The position numbers were made by a program, and so were the translations under genes. DNA of 47,523 bases, from positions 1-47,523 of the forward strand of contig NZ_BMFP01000011.1 in assembly GCF_014638845.1 (NCBI RefSeq), in the 5' to 3' direction. This DNA comes from Pontibacter amylolyticus. Its GTDB lineage: Bacteria; Bacteroidota; Bacteroidia; Cytophagales; Hymenobacteraceae. Shown here in pieces: positions 23,688 through 31,878 of this stretch (position 1 is its first letter; the number at the start of each line of letters is the position of its first letter). Below the pieces are notes generated by a model that saw only the letters and a list, made by a program, of their open reading frames with translations, made no database searches and had not been told where the DNA came from.

Positions 23688-25226
23688 TTAGCCTGCCCAG
23701 CCATCCCTATCCAGGCTGCGGTACTGAATGGCTTCTGCTAAATGTTCAATTTTAATTTCTTCGCTATCGGCCAGGTCAGCGATGGTGCGGCTCACTTTCA
23801 GGATGCGATCATAGGCACGGGCCGAGAGCCCAAGTCGCTCCATGGCAGTCTTCAACAAAGTACGCCCGGCATCTGAAATCTGGCAGATCTCTTTCACCAT
23901 CTGCGAGGGCATCATGGCGTTGGAGTGGATGTCGTCAAATTCTTTGAAACGTTCCCGCTGTAACTCGCGCGCCCTGACTACCCGCTCGCGTATCGTCTCA
24001 CTGTTTTCTGCCTTGCGGGTGGCTGTCATTTCGTCAAAGGTAACCGGCGTCACTTCCACGTGCAGGTCGATGCGGTCGAGGAGCGGACCGCTTACTTTGT
24101 TGAGGTAGCGCTGCACCAGGCCGGGAGCGCAGACACATTCTTTCTCAGGGTGGTTGTAAAATCCGCACGGACACGGGTTCATGCTGGCAATGAGCATAAA
24201 ATTCGCCGGGAAATCCAGGGTGGTTTTCGCTCTCGAAATGGTTACGCGGCGCTCTTCTAATGGCTGCCGCATTACCTCCAGGGCAGTGCGCTTAAACTCT
24301 GGCAGTTCGTCCAAAAACAGCACCCCATTGTGTGCTAAGGAAATCTCGCCGGGCTGAGGTATACCACCGCCGCCCACCAGCGCCACATCCGATATGGTAT
24401 GGTGCGGCGACCGGTATGGACGGGTAGCAAGCAATGACGAAATCTCGCCCAGTTTGCCGGCCACAGAATGTATCTTGGTTGTTTCCAGCGCCTCGTGCAT
24501 CGAGAGCGGCGGGAGGATGGAAGGCAGTCGCTTGGCCAGCATGGTCTTGCCCGCTCCCGGAGGACCGATCATAATGACGTTGTGACCACCGGCTGCAGCG
24601 ATCTCCAAAGCCCGTTTGATATTTTCCTGCCCCTGTACATCTGAGAAGTCGGCAGCATACTGGTTGGCTGTGTTCTGAAACACATCGCGGGTGTCTATTT
24701 TTACGGGTTGAATGGCAAGCTCATCGTTCAGGAAGTCGATTGCTTCTTTGATATTCTCCACCCCGATCACATCGAGGTTATTCACGATAGCCGCTTCGCG
24801 GGCGTTGCTGGCAGGCAGTATAATGCCTTTGAATCCTTCCTTGCGGGCCTGAATGGCTATGGGGAGCACCCCTTTAATCGGACGAAGCGAGCCATCGAGC
24901 GAAAGCTCGCCCATGATCATGTATTGCGGTAGCTTACCAGCATCCATTTGTCCGCCAGCTGCCAGCATACCCATCGCGATGGTGAGGTCGTAAGCAGCGC
25001 CCTCTTTCCGGATGTCGGCAGGGGCCATGTTGATGATGGTTTTTTGGCGTTTGAGTTTGTAGCCATACTGCGCCAGTGCCGATTCTATACGCTGCTCGCC
25101 TTCTTTGATGGCATTGTCGGGTAGGCCCACCAGAAAGTACTTCGCGCCAGCGCTCACACTCACTTCCACGGTCACGGTATAGGCGTTCACGCCCTGCACG
25201 GCGCTGCCAAACGTCTTGATAAGCAT
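23688..25226 (-). CDS. comM: YifB/ComM family Mg-chelatase-like AAA+ ATPase
   Basis: 512 residues. Proteobacterial ComM is a hexameric branch-migration helicase that extends recombination of incoming DNA during natural transformation; the family is widespread. The N-terminal ChlI/Lon-like domain (about 1-180, including MAPADIRKEGAAYDLTIAMG) precedes the AAA+ module with Walker A GPPGAGKT (221-228) and Walker B LFLDELPEF (303-311). A Cys-rich insertion NPCPCGFYNHPEKECVC looks like a metal site and is normal for the family. The C-terminal Mg-chelatase domain is complete. It is a single-gene unit. Its presence fits recombination competence but does not prove that the cell takes up DNA. Confidence 0.95.
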   Translation of the reverse strand: MLIKTFGSAVQGVNAYTVTVEVSVSAGAKYFLVGLPDNAIKEGEQRIESALAQYGYKLKRQKTIINMAPADIRKEGAAYDLTIAMGMLAAGGQMDAGKLPQYMIMGELSLDGSLRPIKGVLPIAIQARKEGFKGIILPASNAREAAIVNNLDVIGVENIKEAIDFLNDELAIQPVKIDTRDVFQNTANQYAADFSDVQGQENIKRALEIAAAGGHNVIMIGPPGAGKTMLAKRLPSILPPLSMHEALETTKIHSVAGKLGEISSLLATRPYRSPHHTISDVALVGGGGIPQPGEISLAHNGVLFLDELPEFKRTALEVMRQPLEERRVTISRAKTTLDFPANFMLIASMNPCPCGFYNHPEKECVCAPGLVQRYLNKVSGPLLDRIDLHVEVTPVTFDEMTATRKAENSETIRERVVRARELQRERFKEFDDIHSNAMMPSQMVKEICQISDAGRTLLKTAMERLGLSARAYDRILKVSRTIADLADSEEIKIEHLAEAIQYRSLDRDGWAG

Positions 25227-25436
25227 AGGGTTAGATGTTGATCTATAAATGCAATTTTTGATAAGTTAGATTCGCAACACAGCGTGATAGTAATTGATTC
25301 CGGGGAGTGGTAGTAAATGTAGAAAAAATAAATTTATTGAAGTGGTTATGGATAGTAATGCTATAGGGTTGTTGTGGGTATAGCAGGTTGAGTTGTTTTA
25401 TAGCGTGTGTTGACTAGCGATGTGTTAAGTATGGCG

Positions 25437-25452
25437 CGAGCGTCCACGCTCG
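25437..25452. repeat. Short palindrome CGAGCGT-CC-ACGCTCG
   Basis: A perfect 7-bp inverted repeat with a 2-nt gap, within GGCGCGAGCGTCCACGCTCG. It looks like a dispersed short palindromic element rather than a gene part. Confidence 0.5.
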
Positions 25453-25554
25453 TGTCTACTATGGTGGGGCCTCTGGCCCAGGTATAGCGTACTTTGCCTC
25501 GTAGCCACCGCTGGGCAGGTATAGCAACTGGTATTGCTTTATAACTTGCCCTGG

Positions 25555-25650
25555 CCGGGCGGGCCCTACTTTTTCCCTTGTTGAAAAAAGTAGGCAAAAA
25601 AATCAAGACGCTCCAAACTCGCTGAACGCTCGAACAGTGGAGCGCCACAG
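25555..25650. repeat. Structured intergenic element with two inverted repeats
   Basis: Inside this stretch CCTACTTTTT (25565-25574) pairs with AAAAAGTAGG (25585-25594), and CGCTCCA (25609-25615) pairs with TGGAGCG (25638-25644). The layout of two adjacent hairpins, with no coding signal, resembles dispersed intergenic elements of Bacteroidota genomes. I cannot show a second copy in this window. Confidence 0.5.
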
Positions 25651-25755
25651 GGTGCACCTGGGACCGCTATCTGCTTTGTAGCTGGCGTGCAAGTTGCTCT
25701 TTCAATGCGTGCCAGTGGTGCGTGCTACAACGCCTATACTTGTATAATATTAGCT

Positions 25756-25790
25756 GAAAAAATTCCCCTCTCGAAAGGGGCAAGGGTAGG
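25756..25790 (+). repeat. TTCCCC-type palindromic repeat, copy A
   Basis: AAATTCCCCTCTCGAAAGGG begins this copy, followed by GCAAGGGTAGG. The CCCCT/AGGGG core is palindromic. Copies B and C follow within 200 bp, and a reverse copy lies at about 38251-38283. Confidence 0.65.
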
Positions 25791-25850
25791 TATAACCAGT
25801 GTGAGTAATAAAATGCGACGACTATGAAGTTATACCCTCATCTGCAACGG

Positions 25851-25888
25851 CAAAATTCCCTTCTCGGGAGGGGCGGGGGTGGGTTAAT
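25851..25888 (+). repeat. TTCCCC-type palindromic repeat, copy B
   Basis: AAAATTCCCTTCTCGGGAGG followed by GGCGGGGGTGGGTT. It has the same order of parts as copy A (AATTCCC, centre, GGGGC, GGGTGGG). Confidence 0.65.
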
Positions 25889-25939
25889 TGTCCACCAAAC
25901 TGAGGAAACTACGAAGCTATATCTGTAAAGTGGCAGTTA

Positions 25940-25981
25940 CAGGTTCCCCGCCTTAGACAAGGAGGGGCTAGGGGTGGTTGG
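25940..25981 (+). repeat. TTCCCC-type palindromic repeat, copy C
   Basis: GGTTCCCCGCCTTAGACAAG followed by GAGGGGCTAGGGGTGGTTGG. It is more diverged, with a longer centre, but has the same purine-rich right end as copies A and B. Confidence 0.6.
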
Positions 25982-26014
25982 ACCCGGTAAAGCAAAAAGG
26001 ATGCTGCCGGAGCG

Positions 26015-26076
26015 AAGATTACACCTTATTACTGGCAGAGGCTAATTCCACTCTGCCAGTAATAAGGTGTAATCTT
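26015..26076. repeat. Perfect 26-bp inverted repeat (large hairpin)
   Basis: The arms 26015-26040 and 26051-26076 are exact reverse complements, from AAGATTACACC to GGTGTAATCTT, with a 10-nt loop GCTAATTCCA. It lies about 80 bp after the gmhA stop. No T run of terminator type follows on either strand. It could be a terminator-like 3' structure, a small-element remnant or a structured RNA. Confidence 0.75.
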
Positions 26077-26157
26077 TAAAGGTAGGGGCAGGTTAAATGG
26101 GCATCAAGTAGTCGTCGGTCCTACCGCACCTGAAACCCACAGTTAGCCACAAACAGA

Positions 26158-26733
26158 CTATTCACAAATCCGCTTCTCGATCAGCAGAATCAGGATGTGG
26201 ATGACTTTGATGTGAATTTCCTGCACGCGGTCGGCGTAGCCGTGGTGTGGCACGCGCACTTCCACGTCGCAGAAGGCGGCCAGTTTGCCGCCGTCTTTTC
26301 CGGTGAGGCCCACGACCGTCATACCTTTGGCTTTGGCGGCTGCTGCGGCTTTGAGCACGTTGGCAGAGTTGCCGCTGGTACTGATGGCCAGCAGCACGTC
26401 GCCCTTGTTGCCCAGCGCTTCGATGTAGCGCGAAAAAACGTGATCGTAGCCGTAGTCATTGCCAACGCAGCTCATGTGGCTCACGTCGGAGATGGAGATG
26501 GCAGGTATAGCCTGACGGTTGTCGCGGTAGCGGCCGGTCAGTTCCTCGGCAAAGTGCATGGCATCGCACATGGAGCCGCCGTTGCCGCATGACAAAATTT
26601 TGCCGCCGCCCGCCACTGCATCGGCCATGGCATTGGCCGCTTTCTCGATGGCGGCAATATTGTTGGGGTCAGCTATAAAGTTGTGGAGCGTCTGTTGCGC
26701 TTCCTGCAGTTCCTGGAGTACGATTTGGGTCAT
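26158..26733 (-). CDS. gmhA: D-sedoheptulose 7-phosphate isomerase
   Basis: This 191-residue SIS-domain enzyme converts sedoheptulose 7-phosphate to heptose 7-phosphate, the first step towards the heptose of LPS or other surface glycans. The family motifs are present: ILSCGNGGSMCDAMHFAEEL with the sugar-phosphate-binding Asn-Gly-Gly-Ser, LLAISTSGNSANVL, and the C-terminal QEIHIKVIHIL helix carrying the catalytic Glu and His residues. Length is normal. It lies 8 bp after a small two-helix membrane protein and is probably co-transcribed with it. No other heptose genes are in the window. Confidence 0.94.
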   Translation of the reverse strand: MTQIVLQELQEAQQTLHNFIADPNNIAAIEKAANAMADAVAGGGKILSCGNGGSMCDAMHFAEELTGRYRDNRQAIPAISISDVSHMSCVGNDYGYDHVFSRYIEALGNKGDVLLAISTSGNSANVLKAAAAAKAKGMTVVGLTGKDGGKLAAFCDVEVRVPHHGYADRVQEIHIKVIHILILLIEKRICE

Positions 26734-26741
26734 GTATAGTA

Positions 26742-27083
26742 TTAGTTGCTCGCTACAGCCATCTCCATACGGACAGATTCTTTGTAGCTGTTGCTTCTGT
26801 ATTCCTGTTTGCGCTCATACAGATCGGCTTTCAGCTCGTTGATTTTTACCTGAGCCATGTGCCTGTCGTATTTGAGCGAGGTAATGTAAAGTTTTCCGAT
26901 CAACAGTTTGACCAGCATCAACCCGGCGCCTACCGCTCCGAGTGTTTTGTAAAGGGTGAGCGCCTGCTCTTCAGTCGCGATCTCGAAGATGGTTTTGTGG
27001 TCCAGCAGGTTTGTTAGCAAAAGTGCTATAAACACGGCGTAGCAAAAAACGATAACATCCGAGATTGTCTTAAGTTCTTTCAT
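26742..27083 (-). CDS. Small membrane protein of unknown function
   Basis: A 113-residue protein with two hydrophobic helices (about residues 9-26 and 47-66) and a long charged C-terminal helix (about 75-105, ending RKQEYRSNSYKESVRM). There is no signal peptide beyond the first helix. I do not recognise the family. The layout of two helices with a cytoplasmic coiled coil suggests a small inner-membrane scaffold or partner protein. It precedes gmhA by 8 bp in the same direction. Start ATG at 27083 is unambiguous. Confidence 0.75.
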   Translation of the reverse strand: MKELKTISDVIVFCYAVFIALLLTNLLDHKTIFEIATEEQALTLYKTLGAVGAGLMLVKLLIGKLYITSLKYDRHMAQVKINELKADLYERKQEYRSNSYKESVRMEMAVASN

Positions 27084-27211
27084 GCTTTCAGGTTGGATTT
27101 TGGTGCAAAACTGTTTCGGGCTAATCTATAAAAAAATGTGAATATACCGAAATGTTGAGTCCAAAATTTAATCTAAAGCAAGAGTAAGTAACACTAAAGC
27201 GCCAAATGCTC

Positions 27212-29050
27212 TTAAGACACCAGTTGCATTTGTGTAAGTTTCGCGTACAATCCGCCGTGCTGCAGCAGGTCTTCGTGCGTGCCGCGCTCCACGATACTGC
27301 CCTGTTGTAATACTACAATCTCGTCTGCATACTGTATGGTGCTCAGTCTGTGCGCAATCACAACAGATGTTCTGTTCTTCATCAGATTGGTCAGCGCTTC
27401 CTGCACCAGTTTCTCCGATTCCGTGTCCAGGGCCGAGGTCGCTTCGTCCAGAATCAGAATAGGCGGGTTCTGCAGAATGGCTCTGGCAATGCTCAGGCGC
27501 TGCCGCTGTCCGCCAGACAGGCGGCTGCCGCGGTCACCGATCAGGGTCTGGTATCCTTCCGGCGCCTTCACAATGAACTCGTGCGCGTTGGCAATTTTGG
27601 CCGCCGCAATCACTTCCTCCTCCGTCGCGTCGGTTTTGTTGAAGGCGATGTTGTTGAAGATGGTGTCGTTGAAAAGGATGGACTCCTGTGTTACGACGCC
27701 TATCTTGTCGCGCACCGACTCCGTGGTATAGTCCCGTATGTCGTGGCCATCAATCAGGATGCTGCCAGCAGTCGGGTCGTAAAAGCGCGGGATCAGGTCA
27801 GCCAGGGTGGACTTGCCGCCTCCAGAAGGTCCTACCAAAGCTATGGTTTTTCCTTTCTGGATGTGCAGGTTGATGTCCTGCAGCACTGTGTGGTCGCCGT
27901 AGCCAAAGCGCACATCCTGGAACTCGATCTCGTGGCGGAACTCCGGCAGTACTTTCGCATTCGGTTTGTCTGTTACCTGCGGCTTGGTGTCGATCACCTT
28001 CAGAATGCGATCGCCAGAAACCAGGCCGCGCTGTATGTTGCTAAAAGCCGCCGACATGGCCTTGGCCGGCACGAGCACCTGCGAGAAGAGCACAATGTAG
28101 GTAATGAACTCTTCTGCTTTCAGTTCGGATTGTTGATTCAGAACCAGGTTGCCACCAAACCAAAGCAGACCAGCCACCACCGTCACTCCCATAAATTCCG
28201 AGAAAGGAGAAGCCAGGTCGCGTTTGTTGGCAATGGAGCGTTGCAGGTGGGCGTAGCGGTCGTTTTGCTGGTTGAATTTGTCAAGGATGTAAGGTTCGGC
28301 ATTAAAGGCCTTGATCACCCGTATGCCGCTCAACGTCTCGTCGATAATCGTCAGGATAAAGCTCAGCGATTCCTGTCCCTGCTGCGCGGCCCGCTTCAGG
28401 CGCTTGGCTATACCTGCAATGAGTATACCCGATAGCGGAAGCAGGATCAACGTGAAAAGCGTGAGCTTAACCGACATGGTAAATAGCACCACAAAGAAGG
28501 CGATAATGGAGATGGGTTCCCGGATCACCACGGTCATGGTGTTCACCACTGAGTTCTCCACTTCCTGGATATCTACCGTCATGCGGGTCATCAGGTCGCC
28601 CTTGCGCTCGTTGCTGAAATAGCCTAGGTGCAGTTGCGTCACACGCTCATAGGTGGCATGGCGAATCTTCTTCACGACATGCGCCCGCAAAGCGCCCACC
28701 ACTCTCAGCGCCAGGTATTTGAAAAGGTTGGAGAGAAAAACGGAGCACACAATGATGATACATACAAACAGCAAAGCGCCCTGCCTGCCTTTCTCCAGTA
28801 TCACCTGCCCGAAATGGTAGTTGAAGAAATCCTTGAAATACTCAAGCGAGAGGCTGAACTCAGGCTTGGTGGTTACCATGGCGGCCGCATCGTCTGCGCC
28901 CACGGTTCCGAAAAGCACGCTGAGCAGCGGAATGAGGAGCGTGAAGTTGAGCAGGCCGAAAATAATGCCCAGCACGGTATAGATAGTATAAAGCGGCACA
29001 AAGCGACTGTAGGGCTTTGCAAACTGCAGTATCCGGAGATAAGTCTTCAT
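27212..29050 (-). CDS. ABC transporter, fused permease/ATPase (MsbA-like)
   Basis: A 612-residue half-transporter that works as a homodimer in the inner membrane. I start it at ATG 29050 (MKTYLRILQF); the frame continues to 29116 but the extension is Pro-rich and unlike the family. The exporter-type transmembrane domain covers about 1-330, with ERKGDLMTRMTVDIQEVE as the family's coupling region. The ATPase domain has Walker A GPSGGGKST (about 406), signature RLSGGQRQRLSIARA (about 509), Walker B ILILDEATSALD (about 528) and the H-loop His in VIAHRLST. Closest in type are MsbA-like lipid or LPS flippases. The neighbouring gmhA hints at envelope glycolipid work, but the substrate is unproven. 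Confidence 0.92.
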   Translation of the reverse strand: MKTYLRILQFAKPYSRFVPLYTIYTVLGIIFGLLNFTLLIPLLSVLFGTVGADDAAAMVTTKPEFSLSLEYFKDFFNYHFGQVILEKGRQGALLFVCIIIVCSVFLSNLFKYLALRVVGALRAHVVKKIRHATYERVTQLHLGYFSNERKGDLMTRMTVDIQEVENSVVNTMTVVIREPISIIAFFVVLFTMSVKLTLFTLILLPLSGILIAGIAKRLKRAAQQGQESLSFILTIIDETLSGIRVIKAFNAEPYILDKFNQQNDRYAHLQRSIANKRDLASPFSEFMGVTVVAGLLWFGGNLVLNQQSELKAEEFITYIVLFSQVLVPAKAMSAAFSNIQRGLVSGDRILKVIDTKPQVTDKPNAKVLPEFRHEIEFQDVRFGYGDHTVLQDINLHIQKGKTIALVGPSGGGKSTLADLIPRFYDPTAGSILIDGHDIRDYTTESVRDKIGVVTQESILFNDTIFNNIAFNKTDATEEEVIAAAKIANAHEFIVKAPEGYQTLIGDRGSRLSGGQRQRLSIARAILQNPPILILDEATSALDTESEKLVQEALTNLMKNRTSVVIAHRLSTIQYADEIVVLQQGSIVERGTHEDLLQHGGLYAKLTQMQLVS

Positions 29051-29198
29051 GTTGTGTAGGCCATCCGTACCTCTCGCAGGTATAGGTGGCGGTTCCGGTT
29101 GCGTCCCGTAATGCACGGTTGGCTTGCCGGAAGTTTTTAAGTATTAATGAATTATAATATTATAGGCTGGGCTATACCTGTTGCACGCTTGGCCGCTG

Positions 29199-29206
29199 CA
29201 AAGATA
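29199..29206 (-). promoter_or_regulatory. Putative -7 box for the ABC transporter gene
   Basis: On the minus strand this reads TATCTTTG, matching TAnnTTTG, and implies a leader of about 140 nt before ATG 29050. No clear -33 box is seen. Confidence 0.4.
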
Positions 29207-29248
29207 ACTAAAATGGAACAGGTATGTATAGCGGGCTTTTAAAACGAA

Positions 29249-29282
29249 AGCGGGGAGCCTTTATTTTCAAAGGCTCCCCGCT
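29249..29282 (-). terminator. Terminator of the RemB/Wzi-like gene
   Basis: AGCGGGGAGCCTTT and AAAGGCTCCCCGCT form a perfect 14-bp stem with a 6-nt loop. On the minus strand it is followed by a T-rich tail. Confidence 0.85.
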
Positions 29283-29283
29283 C

Positions 29284-29301
29284 CAGGTATGGCTATACCT
29301 G
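29284..29301. repeat. Inverted pair of the AGGTATAG word
   Basis: CAGGTATGGCTATACCTG is a near-palindrome built from one AGGTAT and one CTATACCT, directly between the RemB/Wzi-like stop codon and its terminator. Confidence 0.7.
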
Positions 29302-29305
29302 TCTC

Positions 29306-30985
29306 TTAAAACTCGTGCAGGCGCTGGGCGATGTTCCAGCGCAGTGCCACGGAGGTAAACACCGTATTTTTGTTCAGGGTGCTCACCTCAGCATCTGTGC
29401 GGCGGATGATCCCTTTCAGATCCACGAACAGGTTGTGCTTGAACTGGTAAGTGGCTGTCAGGTCGAGGTGCAGTTGGTTGGTGCGTATACCCTGGGCAAT
29501 CTCGTGGCCATAGTTTCGCGGTCTTGAGTTATAGTCCAGGTTCACGTTGTTACCCCAGTTGATGGTGTCGCCCTCTGCCGTGATCTCGTCCTGACCGAAG
29601 CGGGTGGCGATGGCCTTGCCCACCAGGTGCAAACGTGGCAGCGGCTGGTAACGGGCTATACCTATAAACTCGTAGAGGTTGGCGCCCATAGGGTGGGCTA
29701 GCGGTTGACGGTTGTGCTGGTAGTTGGAACTGCCGTCGCGGTGCTGGTAGGTATACGGACGGATGATGTTCACCTCGCCTTGCAGGTCTAGATTGGAAAG
29801 ACCGAAGGCGTCAATATACTTCGCTCCAATCTGACCGGCCTGCTTGTTCGCCCACCAGCCTTCACCCGATTTCACCTCGTTCAGCACAAACTCGTCGAGC
29901 ACCAGCTGGCCGTAAAGCTGCGTGGTGTTGAAGAGGTTCCAGCGGAAATCGAGGCCCAGCATGGCGTTGTCCTGGCTGCCCAGGTTGTGCTCCACACTGC
30001 GGTAGAAGATGATCGGGTTGAGGTAATGCAGCTCGAATTTGCCTTTCTCTCGGCCGAAAATGATCTGCTCAAACAAGCCCACATTCAGGTTGTCGGTGAT
30101 GTTGACCCCCAGGCGGTGCAAGGCCATGTATTTCTTAGGCAGCAAGCGATCCCCGCCACTACGACGGCGGTAGTCGGCGGTGAGTTCCTGAAACAGGTTC
30201 ATGTAGTGCAGTTTCCAAACGCGGGTGTTCAACTTGAGGAAGAAAGCCGGGGGAGCGTAGTCGGAGTAAACGAGCGAACGGTAACCGTCGCCGATGACGT
30301 GACGGTCGTGGCCCAACTGTATTTCCACGTGCTTCGACAAGGAGTAGTTCATGTAGCCGCGTGCCGTCAGAAAATCGTAGCCATCGCCTTTGAACTTTTT
30401 CCAAAGCCCCTCGTGCGGCACCACGCCGTCTCGCTCAATGCGGTCCACCACATAATCGGCAAACTTCGCCTGGTTCTCGCCGATGAAGGTATAGAAGCCG
30501 AAGCGATCGTCGATGCTGCCTTCAAGCTGTATGCCACGTGTGTTGACGTAGCGTATGCCATCGCTCTGATTGTCGTGGCCCAGTTCCAGGTGCAGTACCG
30601 GGTTTACCCGCAACGTAAAATCTTCGGATTCATAATGATACAAGTCGGTCTTGTTGCGGTAAAACGTGTTGAAGATAGGGCGCTCGCTGATGTTGTCGTT
30701 GGCCTGGGAGGTGTAGTTCCAGTTGTCGTTGAGCAGGTACTGGATGTTGAACATGTCGGCGTTGGAGCGCGGTTCTCCTGTGGCGGCTTCGGCCAAAGCA
30801 GCCACGTCGCGTCGACCGATTGGGCGCACGTTGGTGTGCAGTTCCGGTACCTTCGTGCCCAGTTTGATCTGGTAGCGGTCGATCAGATGGTAGGTATCGC
30901 GGTCGTAAGGCACGTACACGTCCTGTGCCTGCACGGCGGGTATAGCCAGCAGACCAAATGCCATAGCGGCAAGTATATTTCTCAT
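29306..30985 (-). CDS. RemB/Wzi-like outer-membrane beta-barrel protein
   Basis: A 559-residue protein with a signal peptide (cut after VQA before QDVY) and a C-terminal Phe (RLHEF), typical of outer-membrane barrels. The region after residue 130 is rich in paired strands with repeated aromatic turns, for example HVEIQLGHDRHVIGDGYRSL, FELHYLNPIIFYRSVEH and NAMLGLDFRWN. These match the Bacteroidota capsule-assembly Wzi / gliding-protein RemB group. In Flavobacterium RemB contributes to gliding, and Wzi anchors capsule in enteric bacteria, so either a motility or a surface-polysaccharide role is possible. The presence of gldB in the window makes the RemB reading attractive. It has its own terminator. 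Confidence 0.75.
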   Translation of the reverse strand: MRNILAAMAFGLLAIPAVQAQDVYVPYDRDTYHLIDRYQIKLGTKVPELHTNVRPIGRRDVAALAEAATGEPRSNADMFNIQYLLNDNWNYTSQANDNISERPIFNTFYRNKTDLYHYESEDFTLRVNPVLHLELGHDNQSDGIRYVNTRGIQLEGSIDDRFGFYTFIGENQAKFADYVVDRIERDGVVPHEGLWKKFKGDGYDFLTARGYMNYSLSKHVEIQLGHDRHVIGDGYRSLVYSDYAPPAFFLKLNTRVWKLHYMNLFQELTADYRRRSGGDRLLPKKYMALHRLGVNITDNLNVGLFEQIIFGREKGKFELHYLNPIIFYRSVEHNLGSQDNAMLGLDFRWNLFNTTQLYGQLVLDEFVLNEVKSGEGWWANKQAGQIGAKYIDAFGLSNLDLQGEVNIIRPYTYQHRDGSSNYQHNRQPLAHPMGANLYEFIGIARYQPLPRLHLVGKAIATRFGQDEITAEGDTINWGNNVNLDYNSRPRNYGHEIAQGIRTNQLHLDLTATYQFKHNLFVDLKGIIRRTDAEVSTLNKNTVFTSVALRWNIAQRLHEF

Positions 30986-31153
30986 AGGAGGAAAGTTCTA
31001 ATCAGGGGAAAGCGATTTGTAAGGTACTTATTTAGAATTCACAATATTAACAAAAACACATGAAATTGCATGCTCCTGCCTGCCGGTAGCAGGTATGGCT
31101 CAGCCTTATACAGGTATAGCGCCTGCCCGGTTTAACGTTTTTGAAAGCCGGAG

Positions 31154-31184
31154 ATTGCCGTGAGTCCGAAAGACCGTATCTTTA
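31154..31184 (+). promoter_or_regulatory. Promoter of upp
   Basis: ATTG at 31154-31157, a 19-nt spacer and TATCTTTA at 31177-31184 fit the Bacteroidota promoter apart from the final A in place of G. It lies 22 nt before the upp ATG. Confidence 0.55.
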
Positions 31185-31206
31185 GCCTACCAAAACAGCC
31201 ACATCC

Positions 31207-31863
31207 ATGCAAAACGATAACCTGCACATCCTCACCGCAACCCCATCGCTTGCCAACCATTTTGTAGCCGAACTGCGCGACGTGTCGGTACAGCACGACA
31301 GCCTGCGCTTCCGCCGCAACCTGGAGCGCCTGGGCGAGCTGCTGGCCTACGAGATATCCAAAACGCTGCCTTACGAAACCCACGAGATCGTGACGCCGCT
31401 GGCCACCACACAGACTCAGTTACTGACTGCCCAGCCGGTGCTGGCCACCATCCTCCGGGCCGGATTGCCTATGTACAACGGCATGCTCAACTACTTCGAC
31501 AAGGCCTACAGCACCTTTGTGGGCGCTTACCGGGTAGAGGAGCAGAACACGGAGCTGCAGATCAACATGGAGTACCTGGCCTCGACGGACCTGCACGACA
31601 AGATCCTGATTCTGGCAGACCCGATGCTGGCCACTGGTCGCTCGCTTGTGAAGTCCTACAAAGGGATGCTACGCCACGGTAAGCCAGTGCAGGTGCATTT
31701 CGCCGCCGCCATTGCCTCGCCGGAAGGTATAGCGTATGTGCAACAGGAAGTGCCGGAAGCGCATATTTGGTTGGGTGCCATGGACGAAAGCCTGAACGAA
31801 AATTTCTACATTGTGCCCGGTCTGGGCGATGCGGGCGACCTGGCTTTCGGCCCGAAGGTATAG
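31207..31863 (+). CDS. upp: Uracil phosphoribosyltransferase
   Basis: This 218-residue cytoplasmic enzyme makes UMP from uracil and PRPP (pyrimidine salvage). Motifs are ATILRAGLPMYNGM in the N-terminal half, the PRPP-binding loop ILADPMLATGRSL (about 134-146) and the uracil-binding VPGLGDAGD at the C-terminus. Length is typical. The gene ends PKV-stop in AAGGTATAG, so a copy of the AGGTATAG word supplies its stop codon. A GNAT acetyltransferase follows 15 bp downstream. Confidence 0.96.
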   Translation: MQNDNLHILTATPSLANHFVAELRDVSVQHDSLRFRRNLERLGELLAYEISKTLPYETHEIVTPLATTQTQLLTAQPVLATILRAGLPMYNGMLNYFDKAYSTFVGAYRVEEQNTELQINMEYLASTDLHDKILILADPMLATGRSLVKSYKGMLRHGKPVQVHFAAAIASPEGIAYVQQEVPEAHIWLGAMDESLNENFYIVPGLGDAGDLAFGPKV

Positions 31864-31878
31864 TCCTGCTTGACAACT

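Larger units (their letters stand above)
25227..26157. other. Gene-free, repeat-rich intergenic region
   Basis: 931 bp between comM and gmhA, both leftward. I see no credible gene. It contains AGGTATAG copies (near 25482, 25520 and 25787), a short palindrome, an inverted-repeat-bearing element, three diverged copies of a pyrimidine/purine-rich palindromic element and a perfect 26-bp hairpin. The main items are listed separately. Confidence 0.7.

Noticed and set aside
25361..25657. 98-aa minus-strand open frame
   Set aside because: It runs through palindromic repeats, has no start context or family, and a Ser/Arg/Pro-rich random composition. Probably not a gene.
25756..25981. Possible CRISPR array
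   Set aside because: The three repeat copies differ in sequence and spacing, spacers are not of uniform size and no cas genes are present.
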